A stretch of DNA of 35,774 bases from Eubacterium limosum. Lineage in GTDB: Bacteria > Bacillota > Clostridia > Eubacteriales > Eubacteriaceae. Within the stretch, counting starts at the first letter, position 1; the number at the start of each line of letters is the position of its first letter. This document shows positions 16,819 to 23,362 of the stretch, piece after piece. A model generated the notes under the pieces. That model was not told where the DNA came from, did not search any database, and saw nothing but the letters and a program-made list of their open reading frames with translations. Position numbers and translations under genes: made by a program. The stretch is from contig CAUEUD010000007.1 of the NCBI GenBank assembly GCA_959020865.1, positions 1 through 35,774 of the forward strand, given 5' to 3'.

Positions 16819-17026
16819 TTGTCACTTCTTCCAGTAACTTCTCCAGTTCATCAATCTTCTTTTGCTGTTCATCCGTCCTTAGAGACGATAGCACCGCATT
16901 ACAGGCCAGAATAATGGTATTGGCTGCCTTCGGGTCAATCTCCCCGTTAATGGTCATATTAGCCACTCTTGCCAGTGTCCGGCGCACGTCCTGAGGAGTG
17001 GCCAGCTTTAGGCGTTTCTTAGCCAT
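16811..17026 (-). CDS. Small satellite protein with C-terminal coiled coil
   Basis: 71 residues: a basic N terminus (MAKKRLKLATPQDVRRTLAR), a helical middle (DPKAANTIILACNAVLSSLR) and a predicted coiled coil (EQQKKIDELEKLLEEV). Small proteins with a DVRRxLxRVxN...ANxIIxACN pattern occur in Firmicutes mobile elements, often near packaging or replication genes, but I know of no proven role. It overlaps the preceding gene by 8 nt (ATGGCTAA), so it is translationally coupled. DNA binding or oligomerisation is plausible; a role in redirecting packaging is only a guess. Confidence 0.65.
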   Translation of the reverse strand: MAKKRLKLATPQDVRRTLARVANMTINGEIDPKAANTIILACNAVLSSLRTDEQQKKIDELEKLLEEVTRG

Positions 17027-17210
17027 AACGTTCCCCCATTTCCTTTATAAACTGCTGATTGCGCCTTACCTCTTCCGGGGTCATTGGGTGTGTCTTTCGG
17101 TAGGCTATGTAATCCTCAATTTCCTTCATCTCGGCGTTAATATCTTTAGTCTCCCTGCGACCTTTAGCCACCTTGTGGGCATCTCGATAGATCCGATCAA
17201 TGCGCTTCAC
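17019..17210 (-). CDS. Small satellite protein with MKRID N-terminal motif
   Basis: 63 charged residues, beginning MKRIDRIYRDAHKVAKGR, from a GTG start with GGGGAGG about 10 nt upstream. It shares its first residues with the two genes before it (MNRIDKLYKEV and MNRIDKLLSKA) but differs afterwards. Mostly helical, soluble, no catalytic motif. Function unknown. It is part of a tightly packed operon between the satellite capsid gene and its terminator. Confidence 0.65.
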   Translation of the reverse strand: MKRIDRIYRDAHKVAKGRRETKDINAEMKEIEDYIAYRKTHPMTPEEVRRNQQFIKEMGERYG

Positions 17211-17456
17211 TTAGCTAGCCTCCCCATAATCGACAGTTAGCAGCAATAAGCGATCCTCGTCAATGCCGTAACCCGCCGCAAGGTTATTTGCTTCATTTTC
17301 GGCTATTTCAGCGCTTGAATACAAACAGTCAATTCTTGTATCGGGTAACTCCATTTCAAGGCGTGCGCCATTGTCCACAGGCCAAATAATGCCCGTATAG
17401 ACCCGATCACCGCCCAGGCGCCTTACTTCTTTGTATAATTTATCAATTCTATTCAT
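17211..17456 (-). CDS. Small satellite protein with MNRID N-terminal motif
   Basis: 81 acidic residues; begins MNRIDKLYKEVRRLGGDR and then has a beta-rich region (YTGIIWPVDNGARLEMEL). It starts within the last codons of the preceding gene (8-nt overlap). The first ~23 nucleotides are almost identical to the start of that gene, so the 5' end was copied. Function unknown. Confidence 0.65.
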   Translation of the reverse strand: MNRIDKLYKEVRRLGGDRVYTGIIWPVDNGARLEMELPDTRIDCLYSSAEIAENEANNLAAGYGIDEDRLLLLTVDYGEAS

Positions 17457-17673
17457 TGTTTAACTCCTCGCTCCAGTCTTCATCTGCTGCCGTGTCATTT
17501 AGGGCCTGCAAAAAATCATATCCGGTTGAGCCGTCCGGCAGCTCAACAGCGTATTTTTCCCTATTAATGCCCAGGGCTTCTAAAAAGCCGTCTTCATCAG
17601 ATGGAAAAAGCATTTCCATAGCAGCACAGGCCAGTTCCTGGGCTTTACTCAATAATTTATCGATTCTATTCAT
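17449..17673 (-). CDS. Small satellite protein with MNRID N-terminal motif (first of three)
   Basis: 74 acidic residues; begins MNRIDKLLSKAQELACAA with a TAGGAGGAAGAT ribosome site. It is the first gene after the terminator behind the capsid gene. The N-terminal helix motif M(N/K)RID(K/R)(L/I) is shared by this gene and the next two, while the bodies are unrelated. A shared tag of this kind could bind a common partner such as the satellite coat or scaffold, which is speculation. Confidence 0.65.
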   Translation of the reverse strand: MNRIDKLLSKAQELACAAMEMLFPSDEDGFLEALGINREKYAVELPDGSTGYDFLQALNDTAADEDWSEELNNE

Positions 17674-17684
17674 ATCTTCCTCCT

Positions 17685-17723
17685 AAAAAAGCCCCATACA
17701 GGCGCGAAGCACTGTACAGGGCT
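17685..17723 (-). terminator. Terminator directly behind the satellite capsid gene
   Basis: A 12-bp stem AGCCCTGTACAG/CTGTATGGGGCT (two G-T pairs) with a 10-nt loop, then six T's on the minus strand. It lies between the capsid gene and the three MNRID genes, so it would lower their expression relative to the coat protein unless antiterminated. Confidence 0.85.
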
Positions 17724-17733
17724 AAAACTGCGG

Positions 17734-18570
17734 TTAAGCAGATGGCATCGCTTGATAATAGATCGCCTTTTTCTTGTTGTCCAGAACAAAAGCGTCATAG
17801 CAGATACGGCCTTCCACCAGGGAGCCGCTGATTCCAGGCGGGTCTTGATGGATTTTGTATTCTTCCAGCTTCACCGGCGCAACGGTAGCCACAGGATGAG
17901 CGATCATAAAGCCGAACTTCTGCGGCAGCCGAACCGCCGGAACCTTTACGATGGTCAGGCCGTCCAGCAAGCCGATCACGCCTTTTAAGCGCATATCATT
18001 GCCAATATCGGTTTCCATGGTAATGTCTTTACATTGCTTCATAAGCAGATAAATATCTGGGGTTACCACCAGCACACGGCCAGTCTCTGGGACTTCTGCG
18101 TTATCCATCGCGTTATTGGCGGTGATGATCTCGGTGTAGATGTTCTCAGTGGTTAAGGCTTTTCCAGCCGGTTTAATGCCTGCGCCTGCGGTCATAACAC
18201 CATAAACATACGTGTCAACCTCCGGAATGATCACCTCGCGCTGCTGTCTGGCAAGTGCGCTCGCTGCCTGAACCTGCTGCGCGGTCTCGTCATTGTCCAA
18301 CTTGTCAATCGCAAAGGTAAAGGAGCGGTCTTTGGTGAGGGTAAATTCTTCAAGGGCCGTCCCTAAAGAAGCCACATCGCCATAACGGGAACCATTCCCG
18401 GCACCCGCCCGGTCATAATCATTCATGCCCACCGTTGTTAGTTTATAGACTTTGACGGTGTGGGCGCCTGTCCATTCAAAGTCATTATTGGTTAAAATTG
18501 ACTTCTTGCTTTCAGTGGTGAATACTTCATCCACGTAGGGCAAGAACTTTGTAATTAAATCAATTGCCAT
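17734..18570 (-). CDS. Satellite major capsid protein (HK97 fold)
   Basis: 278 residues, MAIDLITKFLPYVDEVFTTE through AIYYQAMPSA. The layout matches HK97-fold coat proteins of Firmicutes phages: an N-terminal arm, a stretch with NDYDRAGAGNGSRYGD, an E-loop-like segment (FTLTKDRSFTFAIDKLDND), a spine-helix region (TAQQVQAASALARQQREVI) and a P-domain/A-domain with VLVVTPDIYLLMKQ and MRLKGVIGLLDGLTIVKVP. It follows a scaffold gene with a TAATG stop-start overlap, the standard scaffold-coat order. It is clearly different in sequence from the prophage coat protein at 27428-28291. It has no visible protease and no Ig extension. An encapsulin-like shell is the alternative, but the adjacent scaffold argues for a true procapsid. 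Confidence 0.85.
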   Translation of the reverse strand: MAIDLITKFLPYVDEVFTTESKKSILTNNDFEWTGAHTVKVYKLTTVGMNDYDRAGAGNGSRYGDVASLGTALEEFTLTKDRSFTFAIDKLDNDETAQQVQAASALARQQREVIIPEVDTYVYGVMTAGAGIKPAGKALTTENIYTEIITANNAMDNAEVPETGRVLVVTPDIYLLMKQCKDITMETDIGNDMRLKGVIGLLDGLTIVKVPAVRLPQKFGFMIAHPVATVAPVKLEEYKIHQDPPGISGSLVEGRICYDAFVLDNKKKAIYYQAMPSA

Positions 18571-19097
18571 TATTTTTCAGGTTTAAAAGCGTTTTTGAGT
18601 TTATCTTCGCTGTATGTTGAGCCAGTTCTGGGAGTACTGCCACGTAATTTCGCCTTAACGTATGCTTCATTAATTGGATTTAGGATAAGCTCCTGGAACT
18701 TCTTAAAGCTTGACTCCATCGCTTCTTTGCTGGAGTAGTCGAGGTATTCAAGTAAACCTTTAGGCTGCATACAGAATTCTGTTTCCAGACCGGCGCGCAT
18801 TTGCTCAGCTTCGTACTGTAATTCACGCTCTAAAATCTGTTCCTCTCTTTCTTCAAGTAATTTTATGTATTCATCCGGGTTATTGCGCAGCTCGTTCTTT
18901 TGCCGCTCCCGGTCAAGTCTTTTCTGGATAATTTTGTTGACCTCTTCTTGCGTAAAGGTCTTTTCATTTTCCGGCTGATCTGCTGGATCGCCGGCCGGAA
19001 CCTGTCCGTTTTCTTCTTCCACAGGATTATAGTCCTTTTCGTCATAATCGTATGTTTCGTGCTGTACCTGTTCCATCGTTTCCATGATTTCTTCCAT
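18570..19097 (-). CDS. Satellite scaffold protein (DUF4355-like)
   Basis: About 175 residues from the ATG at 19097 (MEEIMETMEQVQ), chosen because AAAGGAGAAAAACAC precedes it; a longer frame lacks a good site. Highly charged and helical: an acidic N terminus, FTQEEVNKIIQKRLDRERQK, then a coiled coil (LLEEREEQILERELQYEAEQ), the usual scaffold layout (compare TFTQEEVNxIIxxRLxRE in DUF4355 proteins). Scaffold proteins guide coat assembly and leave before or during packaging. The stop codon overlaps the coat start. Confidence 0.82.
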   Translation of the reverse strand: MEEIMETMEQVQHETYDYDEKDYNPVEEENGQVPAGDPADQPENEKTFTQEEVNKIIQKRLDRERQKNELRNNPDEYIKLLEEREEQILERELQYEAEQMRAGLETEFCMQPKGLLEYLDYSSKEAMESSFKKFQELILNPINEAYVKAKLRGSTPRTGSTYSEDKLKNAFKPEK

Positions 19098-19247
19098 GTG
19101 TTTTTCTCCTTTTAAAGTTGATATTTCCAATAAAAAAGCGGGAATAACAGCTTTACTCACTTTTGAGTATTACCATCATTCCCGCGCCGTTGCCAGCTTC
19201 CAGTTTAAATATACTGGGGTACTTTATCGTTTTTCTATTGTAGTTCT

Positions 19248-19276
19248 ATTATACCATACAAGGGGGGTATAATCAA
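19248..19276 (-). promoter_or_regulatory. Promoter of the satellite morphogenesis operon with operator
   Basis: Minus strand TTGATT (19276-19271), 17-bp spacer, TATAAT (19253-19248). An 8-bp inverted repeat ATTATACC/GGTATAAT (19248-19255 and 19266-19273) covers the -10 and reaches the -35, an ideal position for a repressor. Its sequence differs from the ATTCA-type operators at 22.8 kb, so a different regulator is expected, possibly the protein at 19445-19930. Confidence 0.75.
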
Positions 19277-19444
19277 GTCAAACGCCCTTTTGATCGGCTT
19301 TTTCGTCATTTCTACTGGTCAAATATGCGTACTTAAACCGGCCTTTAGGGGGCGTTTTTGGTAACTTAAACCGCATGTTAAGCGGTGCCAGGCACCTTCT
19401 GACAAGGGACAGTTCTGCTTCATCGGTGTAGGATATTTTAATTT
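19277..19444. other. Intergenic stretch with a GGTGCC palindrome
   Basis: No gene seen. It contains GGTGCC-A-GGCACC (19384-19396) followed by CTTCTGACAAGGGACAG, reminiscent of small interspersed palindromic repeats in some bacterial genomes. Otherwise it only separates the regulator gene from the morphogenesis promoter. Confidence 0.4.
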
Positions 19445-19930
19445 TTAATGACATGTCAGGCCTCTTGCTTTCACCTTTTTTTCCTTTGCCTGCACCGATA
19501 AAAACACCTGATCAATTTCTTCTTGTACCCCTAAATACCAGCAATAAGAAGCGCAGTCTCGCTCAAAGGCCTGGCCTAACCTTACAAGATTCTCTCTCCC
19601 ACAATACTTCATAAACCGGACTGCGTCACTATTTCCCCTTTCTTGATAATACTGTATTTTATGCAAGGCTTCGCTTTGCTGTTTAATCATGCCTTGATGT
19701 TTACGGTTGATCTTATTCATCATGATTAATTTAGGGCACGTAATAACGCCGATCGGGATATTCGTTAACCTGGCAACGCCTGAAAGTTCTTTAAATGTCA
19801 GTTCTTCATTACCCTTTAACGCTTCAAGATAAAGTTCAGGTGTAACGCCTGCATGATCTGCAAAGGTTGAATAGTGGTATGGGTGATACTTGTATAGTTC
19901 TACTAAATTCGGGTATAAGCTTTTTTTCAC
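19445..19930 (-). CDS. Satellite regulator, HTH-like
   Basis: About 162 residues from a GTG at 19930 (preferred because AAAGGA lies 4 nt upstream; a further ATG at 19963 has no ribosome site). The N-terminal half (NLVELYKYHPYHYSTFADHA, LYLEALKGNEELTFKELSGV, ARLTNIPIGVITCPKLIMMN) resembles a helix-turn-helix domain of the XRE type as found in Clostridia elements. The C-terminal half is helical and basic. Its position directly before the morphogenesis promoter suggests it controls that promoter. Its leader is overlapped by the candidate antisense RNA at 19981-20050. Activator or repressor function is not shown. Confidence 0.65.
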   Translation of the reverse strand: MKKSLYPNLVELYKYHPYHYSTFADHAGVTPELYLEALKGNEELTFKELSGVARLTNIPIGVITCPKLIMMNKINRKHQGMIKQQSEALHKIQYYQERGNSDAVRFMKYCGRENLVRLGQAFERDCASYCWYLGVQEEIDQVFLSVQAKEKKVKARGLTCH

Positions 19931-19945
19931 TTTTTCCTTTACCTC

Positions 19946-19974
19946 TTGCCTGCGCCCGCCCATCGTGATATAAT
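19946..19974 (+). promoter_or_regulatory. Rightward promoter of the candidate antisense RNA
   Basis: TTGCCT (19946-19951), 17-bp spacer, perfect TATAAT (19969-19974). All genes in this stretch run leftward, so this promoter points against them. It lies within or beside the 5' end of the regulator gene. Confidence 0.7.
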
Positions 19975-19980
19975 CATGGT

Positions 19981-20050
19981 ACCTTTCTAGGGGGCTCAGG
20001 CCCTTTCTGTATTTTGGCTTACTGTTGGTAGCGGTAAGCCTTTTTTATTT
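19981..20050 (+). ncRNA. Candidate small antisense RNA
   Basis: From the predicted start about 7 nt after TATAAT, a ~65-70-nt RNA would contain a short hairpin (GGGGGCTCAGGCCC) and then a strong terminator: GGCTTAC/GTAAGCC (20016-20022/20034-20040) with an 11-nt loop and TTTTTTATTT. No rightward gene ends here, so the terminator must belong to a stand-alone RNA. The loop includes TTGG, fitting the YUNR U-turn motif of plasmid countertranscript RNAs. It is complementary to the leader of the regulator mRNA. Confidence 0.65.
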
Positions 20051-20103
20051 CCTGCCAGATGTCCCGCTGACAGCTCCGGGGCCTAGGGGCTATGTCATCG
20101 CCT

Positions 20104-20268
20104 TTAAAAATCTTCATCCGCTTCTGCCTTGAATCGCTTGAGCGTTGCTATACTTTGATCGTATGTGTGCTGAATAGCGAGAATTTCCCAGCCTTCATTT
20201 AACAGGCTACTTAACTCGAAATCAAACACGCATAAATCTTCTTCTAAAATTGTTTGAACTTCAATCAT
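20104..20268 (-). CDS. Small satellite protein downstream of the primase
   Basis: 54 residues, MIEVQTILEEDLCVFDFELS through ADEDF, with a clear AAAGGAGATTTAAAA ribosome site before the ATG at 20268. The segment LLNEGWEILAIQHTYDQSIATL resembles small DUF1737/DUF4177-like proteins (NELLxEGWxLL). Function unknown. It sits between the candidate origin and the antisense RNA. Confidence 0.65.
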   Translation of the reverse strand: MIEVQTILEEDLCVFDFELSSLLNEGWEILAIQHTYDQSIATLKRFKAEADEDF

Positions 20269-20327
20269 TTTTAAATCTCCTTTCGCTTTCCACAGGTGGG
20301 TATTCGTTGCTCGTCATATGTCTGTGC

Positions 20328-20397
20328 TAGTATTCCTAGTATTCCTTTTATTCGCTAAAGTAATGCTATGAATAGGTTGAATACTAAAAATACTAAA
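20328..20397. repeat. Iteron-like repeats, candidate satellite replication origin
   Basis: Two tandem TAGTATTCC copies (20328-20336, 20337-20345), an AT-rich gap of 34 bp, then two tandem AATACTAAA copies (20380-20388, 20389-20397), the reverse complement of TAGTATT. The block lies directly 3' of the primase gene, where staphylococcal islands keep their origin. Binding by the primase-helicase is inferred. Confidence 0.6.
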
Positions 20398-20407
20398 AAT
20401 CTATATA

Positions 20408-22309
20408 TCACGAACTATCCTTAATCTCGGTAAAGCCTTCAATTTCTTCCAACTGTGGATTAAAGAAGATATGTTTTTTTGAAGCGGTTCCATGACCGAC
20501 AACATCATGTAAAATATTGTCATATTTAAACAACTGATCTTCTAATTTCCCAAAACTCTTACCTAATACCGTTGTATTTATCGCTAAATTACACTTCGCA
20601 ATATACTTCCCAGCGCTCATTAACTCGCTTGTTTTACCTTCCCATCTTCCATGGTGTTGATTAACAAGCGTCCTGATCGTGGTTACGGTTGGATTCTTCA
20701 TATAATCCGCAAACTCTTGCTTAGCCTCTTCCTCTGCCACAGTTCCAACGATTGACCACTTCCCATTATTAAAGCTCATAGTAAATGCGTTTTGCTCAAC
20801 GTCACGGCCTGTAATGTAAAGATAGGTTTTTTCATCCTCTTTCATGCGATCATCTTTTTTAAGAATTAATGTCGTATCCATTGCCCCGGTGATTCCCGTT
20901 GTCCCTGAAACATTCGCGAACGGGTCAGATTCATCTTTCATTTTTCGGGTGTGATGGACAAGCAGAATACAAAGGTTTCGTTCACTCGCAATCGCTTTAA
21001 TTTCCCGCATTTCCCGGTAGTCCACTGCGTATGCCCCTTCATTACGGTTAAAGGTTCCTCGTATAAATTGCAAGGTGTCGATGATTACCAGCTTAATTTC
21101 CGGGTTTTTGTCAAGTACCGCCTCTAACTGCTGCCTGAAGCCATTGCTCAGATCTCCGATTTCCAGCATCAGAAACACCCCTTCTGGAAGATCTCGTGTT
21201 CCAAATAGTTGAAACGCCCTGCCCTGAAGGCGGTTAAGGCTATCTTCAAGGGCTAAATACAAAACACCGCACTTCTGTGTCTCTCGATCAAGAAACTTTT
21301 CACCGCCAGCGGCGCAGATTGCCAGATTAAACACAAAATAAGATTTCCCAAATTTTGGCGGGCTTGCTAAGAGGTTTAAGCCAACGGGCAAAAGCCCTTT
21401 AACAATAAATTCAACAGGTTTCAAGTCTTGCTGGCCTAACCAATGCAGGTTATAAACTTCTGGTAATGGGATTGCTGGCAACGGCTGACTATTTTGTGCA
21501 CCGTCTACCGTTACAACCTCATGACCGCTAATATACTCTGGCACCTGATCAAAATAGTTCATCAACTCCGAAACACCCGTTTGCCCTTTAGCGTTGATAT
21601 AATCCGTAATATCGGCTTTTTCCGGTATCTCAGGCCATATCTCAGCTAAATTCATGATATGAACGCTCTTGGCGGTTCCTTTAAGGGCTGTAGCCGCCTT
21701 GACGGCGTATGCTCTGCCGGGCTGATCGTTGTCCGGTATGATCATAACCTTTTTGCCTTGTAACGCCTGGGCGTAGTGATCTTCCCATTTTGCCGCCCCA
21801 TTGGCCCCGCTCACTGCGGGCTGACAAAGGCGTTTTAGGGTCTCAACGTCCTTTTCACCTTCTACAAGAAAAACATAGTCGCTATCTTTAATTGCGGGCA
21901 AATTATACAAGGGAACCTGAACACCGCCTAAGCCATATTGATAACCGCCGACACCGTCCGGCCGCCGCCATGTGAATTTCTTCCCGGGCTTCCTTACTTT
22001 CTCAGCGATTAAATGGCCGTTACTGTCATAATAGGGGTAAACCGCTGTTTGTACTTCGTTGTTCTGAGACTTCTCGAACAGATCGCCCGTTTTTAAGCCC
22101 ATGGCCTCAACTACCGCCGCGGTATCGCAGCCCGCATGACAGTGTAACAATATTTTGCCGTTCTCAAATCGAACAGACAGGCTTGCTTCTTTGTCATCAT
22201 GCGCGGGGCAAATCCCTTTATACTGCTGCCCGCTGCCTTTCGGCTCCTTCCCGGTGGCTCCTCTCCATCGCTGTAAAAATTCGTCTTTGGTCATAAAGAG
22301 CCGCCACAC
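20408..22309 (-). CDS. Satellite primase-helicase (CHC2, TOPRIM, RecA-like ATPase)
   Basis: 633 residues from a GTG preceded by AGGAAGGG (an ATG 15 nt further in is possible). Residues ~30-75 form a zinc-finger primase domain (CPAH at 34-37, HCHAGC at 56-61). Residues ~145-215 are a TOPRIM fold with VFLVEGEKD (E150) and MIIPDND (193-195). Residues ~300-500 are a RecA/RepA-type ATPase: Walker A SPPKFGKS (316-323), Walker B VIIDTLQ (D411), and LLVHHTRK. A C-terminal ~100 residues may bind DNA. The combination of primase and helicase in one chain is typical of P4- and PICI-type replication proteins. It follows the AlpA-like gene directly, in the early operon. Predicted to start replication at the repeats behind its 3' end. 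Confidence 0.9.
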   Translation of the reverse strand: MWRLFMTKDEFLQRWRGATGKEPKGSGQQYKGICPAHDDKEASLSVRFENGKILLHCHAGCDTAAVVEAMGLKTGDLFEKSQNNEVQTAVYPYYDSNGHLIAEKVRKPGKKFTWRRPDGVGGYQYGLGGVQVPLYNLPAIKDSDYVFLVEGEKDVETLKRLCQPAVSGANGAAKWEDHYAQALQGKKVMIIPDNDQPGRAYAVKAATALKGTAKSVHIMNLAEIWPEIPEKADITDYINAKGQTGVSELMNYFDQVPEYISGHEVVTVDGAQNSQPLPAIPLPEVYNLHWLGQQDLKPVEFIVKGLLPVGLNLLASPPKFGKSYFVFNLAICAAGGEKFLDRETQKCGVLYLALEDSLNRLQGRAFQLFGTRDLPEGVFLMLEIGDLSNGFRQQLEAVLDKNPEIKLVIIDTLQFIRGTFNRNEGAYAVDYREMREIKAIASERNLCILLVHHTRKMKDESDPFANVSGTTGITGAMDTTLILKKDDRMKEDEKTYLYITGRDVEQNAFTMSFNNGKWSIVGTVAEEEAKQEFADYMKNPTVTTIRTLVNQHHGRWEGKTSELMSAGKYIAKCNLAINTTVLGKSFGKLEDQLFKYDNILHDVVGHGTASKKHIFFNPQLEEIEGFTEIKDSS

Positions 22310-22519
22310 TTACCCTTCCTGAATCCCGAAAAAGCGTTCACTTAAATATTTTTGGCTGATCCGGCCATTAATCACATAGAAGCCCTTGCCCCTCAGCTCG
22401 GTGTTTAAATCCCTGATGACCTGATAGGCCCTTGACTCTGAACAGTTGAGTATCTTTTGTACCTCTCTGGCATTTAAGAGCTTATTTGGCGTATTTGGGC
22501 GGTCTTTTACTTCATACAT
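22310..22519 (-). CDS. AlpA/excisionase-like DNA-binding protein
   Basis: 69 residues, MYEVKDRPNTPNKLLNAREV onward. A winged-helix/HTH signature is visible: LNAREVQKILNCSESRAYQV followed by GKGFYVINGRISQKYLSERF, as in small AlpA/Xis-type proteins. In PICIs the AlpA-like gene precedes the primase and activates or directs excision; this gene has that position. Its stop codon abuts the primase start. Role in excision is inferred. Confidence 0.72.
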   Translation of the reverse strand: MYEVKDRPNTPNKLLNAREVQKILNCSESRAYQVIRDLNTELRGKGFYVINGRISQKYLSERFFGIQEG

Positions 22520-22522
22520 GAG

Positions 22523-22732
22523 TTACACCTCCTCATCGATTAATTCGCTTACATCCATCTTAAGTGCTTTAGCTACCCTGCCAATAGTTTCAGGTCGAAC
22601 GCTTTTCCCGCAGATCACGCCTAAATAAGTACCACGAGGAAGCCCGGATTCTCTTTGTAGATCGCTACTGCTCATGCACAACTCGGCACGTCTTAAATCA
22701 ATTTTCTTTTTGTTTGCTTTTATTTTGATCAT
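22523..22732 (-). CDS. Cro-like XRE regulator of the satellite
   Basis: About 69 residues from the ATG at 22732 (MIKIKANKKKIDLRRAELCM); an in-frame TTG at 22759 would add nine residues. AAAAAGGAG lies directly against the ATG, so the start is not settled. HTH core: SSSDLQRESGLPRGTYLGVI, then RPETIGRVAKALKMDVSELI. It is transcribed from the promoter that faces the repressor gene, as cro faces cI. It probably binds the same operators to switch on early genes. Confidence 0.78.
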   Translation of the reverse strand: MIKIKANKKKIDLRRAELCMSSSDLQRESGLPRGTYLGVICGKSVRPETIGRVAKALKMDVSELIDEEV

Positions 22733-22752
22733 CTCCTTTTTGATTGTTGACT

Positions 22753-22849
22753 CATTCAATTGAATGTGTTATCATTGTACTACATTCAAACGAACTAGTC
22801 AATCATTTTTTTTAATTCATTTGAATGCATTAAACAATTATGGTATAGT
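22753..22849. promoter_or_regulatory. Divergent satellite promoters with three operators
   Basis: Leftward promoter: TTGACT (22802-22797), 17 bp, TACAAT (22779-22774). Rightward promoter: TTGAAT (22821-22826), 17 bp, TATAGT (22844-22849). Three related dyads are spaced 30-31 bp apart: CATTCAATTGAATG (22753-22766, perfect), CATTCAAACGAACT (22783-22796, inside the leftward spacer), and AATTCATTTGAATG (22814-22827, overlapping the rightward -35). This is a lambda-like lysis/lysogeny switch in miniature; the third site suggests autoregulation of the repressor. Confidence 0.85.
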
Positions 22850-22888
22850 CTAAAATAGAGATTTTCAAAAAAGGAGGTTTACAAGACT

Positions 22889-23296
22889 ATGACCATAGGC
22901 GAACGAATTAAGGAAATAAGAAAAGAAGCCGGGCTTACTCAAAAGGAATTAGCTGAAATGTGCGAAATAGCAATTATCACAATTCAGCAATATGAACGTA
23001 ACAAAAGACAGCCGCGTATTGAGCAATTGCAGCGCATTGCCGCCGCTCTCGGCGTCTTGCCCGGTGACTTGCTTCAAGATGGGATGTACCCCACCAGTGA
23101 AGAGATGGCAGCCATACACGCCGCCCATGAAGCGGCAAAGGCTGACCCGGAATACAACGAACGACAAGCCGAAATCGAGGAAAAAAGATTAACAAATTTA
23201 ATCAGGCAAAAAGCGGAACTGCTCAATAGTACCGGAAAGCAAAAGACGGTTGATTACATGACCGACCTTTCTGAGCATCCGAAGTACCAGAAATAA
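22889..23296 (+). CDS. Satellite master repressor (XRE family)
   Basis: 135 residues with an AAGGAGG site. HTH_3 domain at residues 4-60 (IGERIKEIRKEAGLTQKELA, IITIQQYERNKRQPRIEQLQ, ALGVLPGDLL), then a helical tail (NLIRQKAELLNSTGKQKTVD). There is no S24 self-cleaving peptidase domain, unlike SOS-responsive phage repressors. Release would therefore have to come from another protein, as Stl-type PICI repressors are released by a helper phage protein. Which protein does it here is unknown. Confidence 0.85.
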   Translation: MTIGERIKEIRKEAGLTQKELAEMCEIAIITIQQYERNKRQPRIEQLQRIAAALGVLPGDLLQDGMYPTSEEMAAIHAAHEAAKADPEYNERQAEIEEKRLTNLIRQKAELLNSTGKQKTVDYMTDLSEHPKYQK

Positions 23297-23304
23297 GCCT
23301 CATA

Positions 23305-23342
23305 TTTCCTCATATAGAGACTTTTTCGTTCTTGTGAGGAAA
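23305..23342. repeat. Inverted repeat in the integrase leader
   Basis: TTTCCTCA (23305-23312) and TGAGGAAA (23335-23342) flank the space between repressor and integrase, ending about 10 bp before the integrase ribosome site (TAGGAGG). It could be a leader hairpin or a binding site that tunes integrase level. Confidence 0.5.
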
Positions 23343-23362
23343 TTATATAGGAGGTTTAGAAA

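Noticed and set aside
17734..18570. Satellite coat as an encapsulin nanocompartment
   Set aside because: A scaffold gene overlaps it, a primase and integrase are linked, and no cargo enzyme is nearby. A phage-type procapsid is more likely, though encapsulin kinship cannot be excluded without a search.
19384..19396. GGTGCC palindrome as a terminator
   Set aside because: Single-nucleotide loop and no T-tract on either strand; possibly an interspersed repeat instead.
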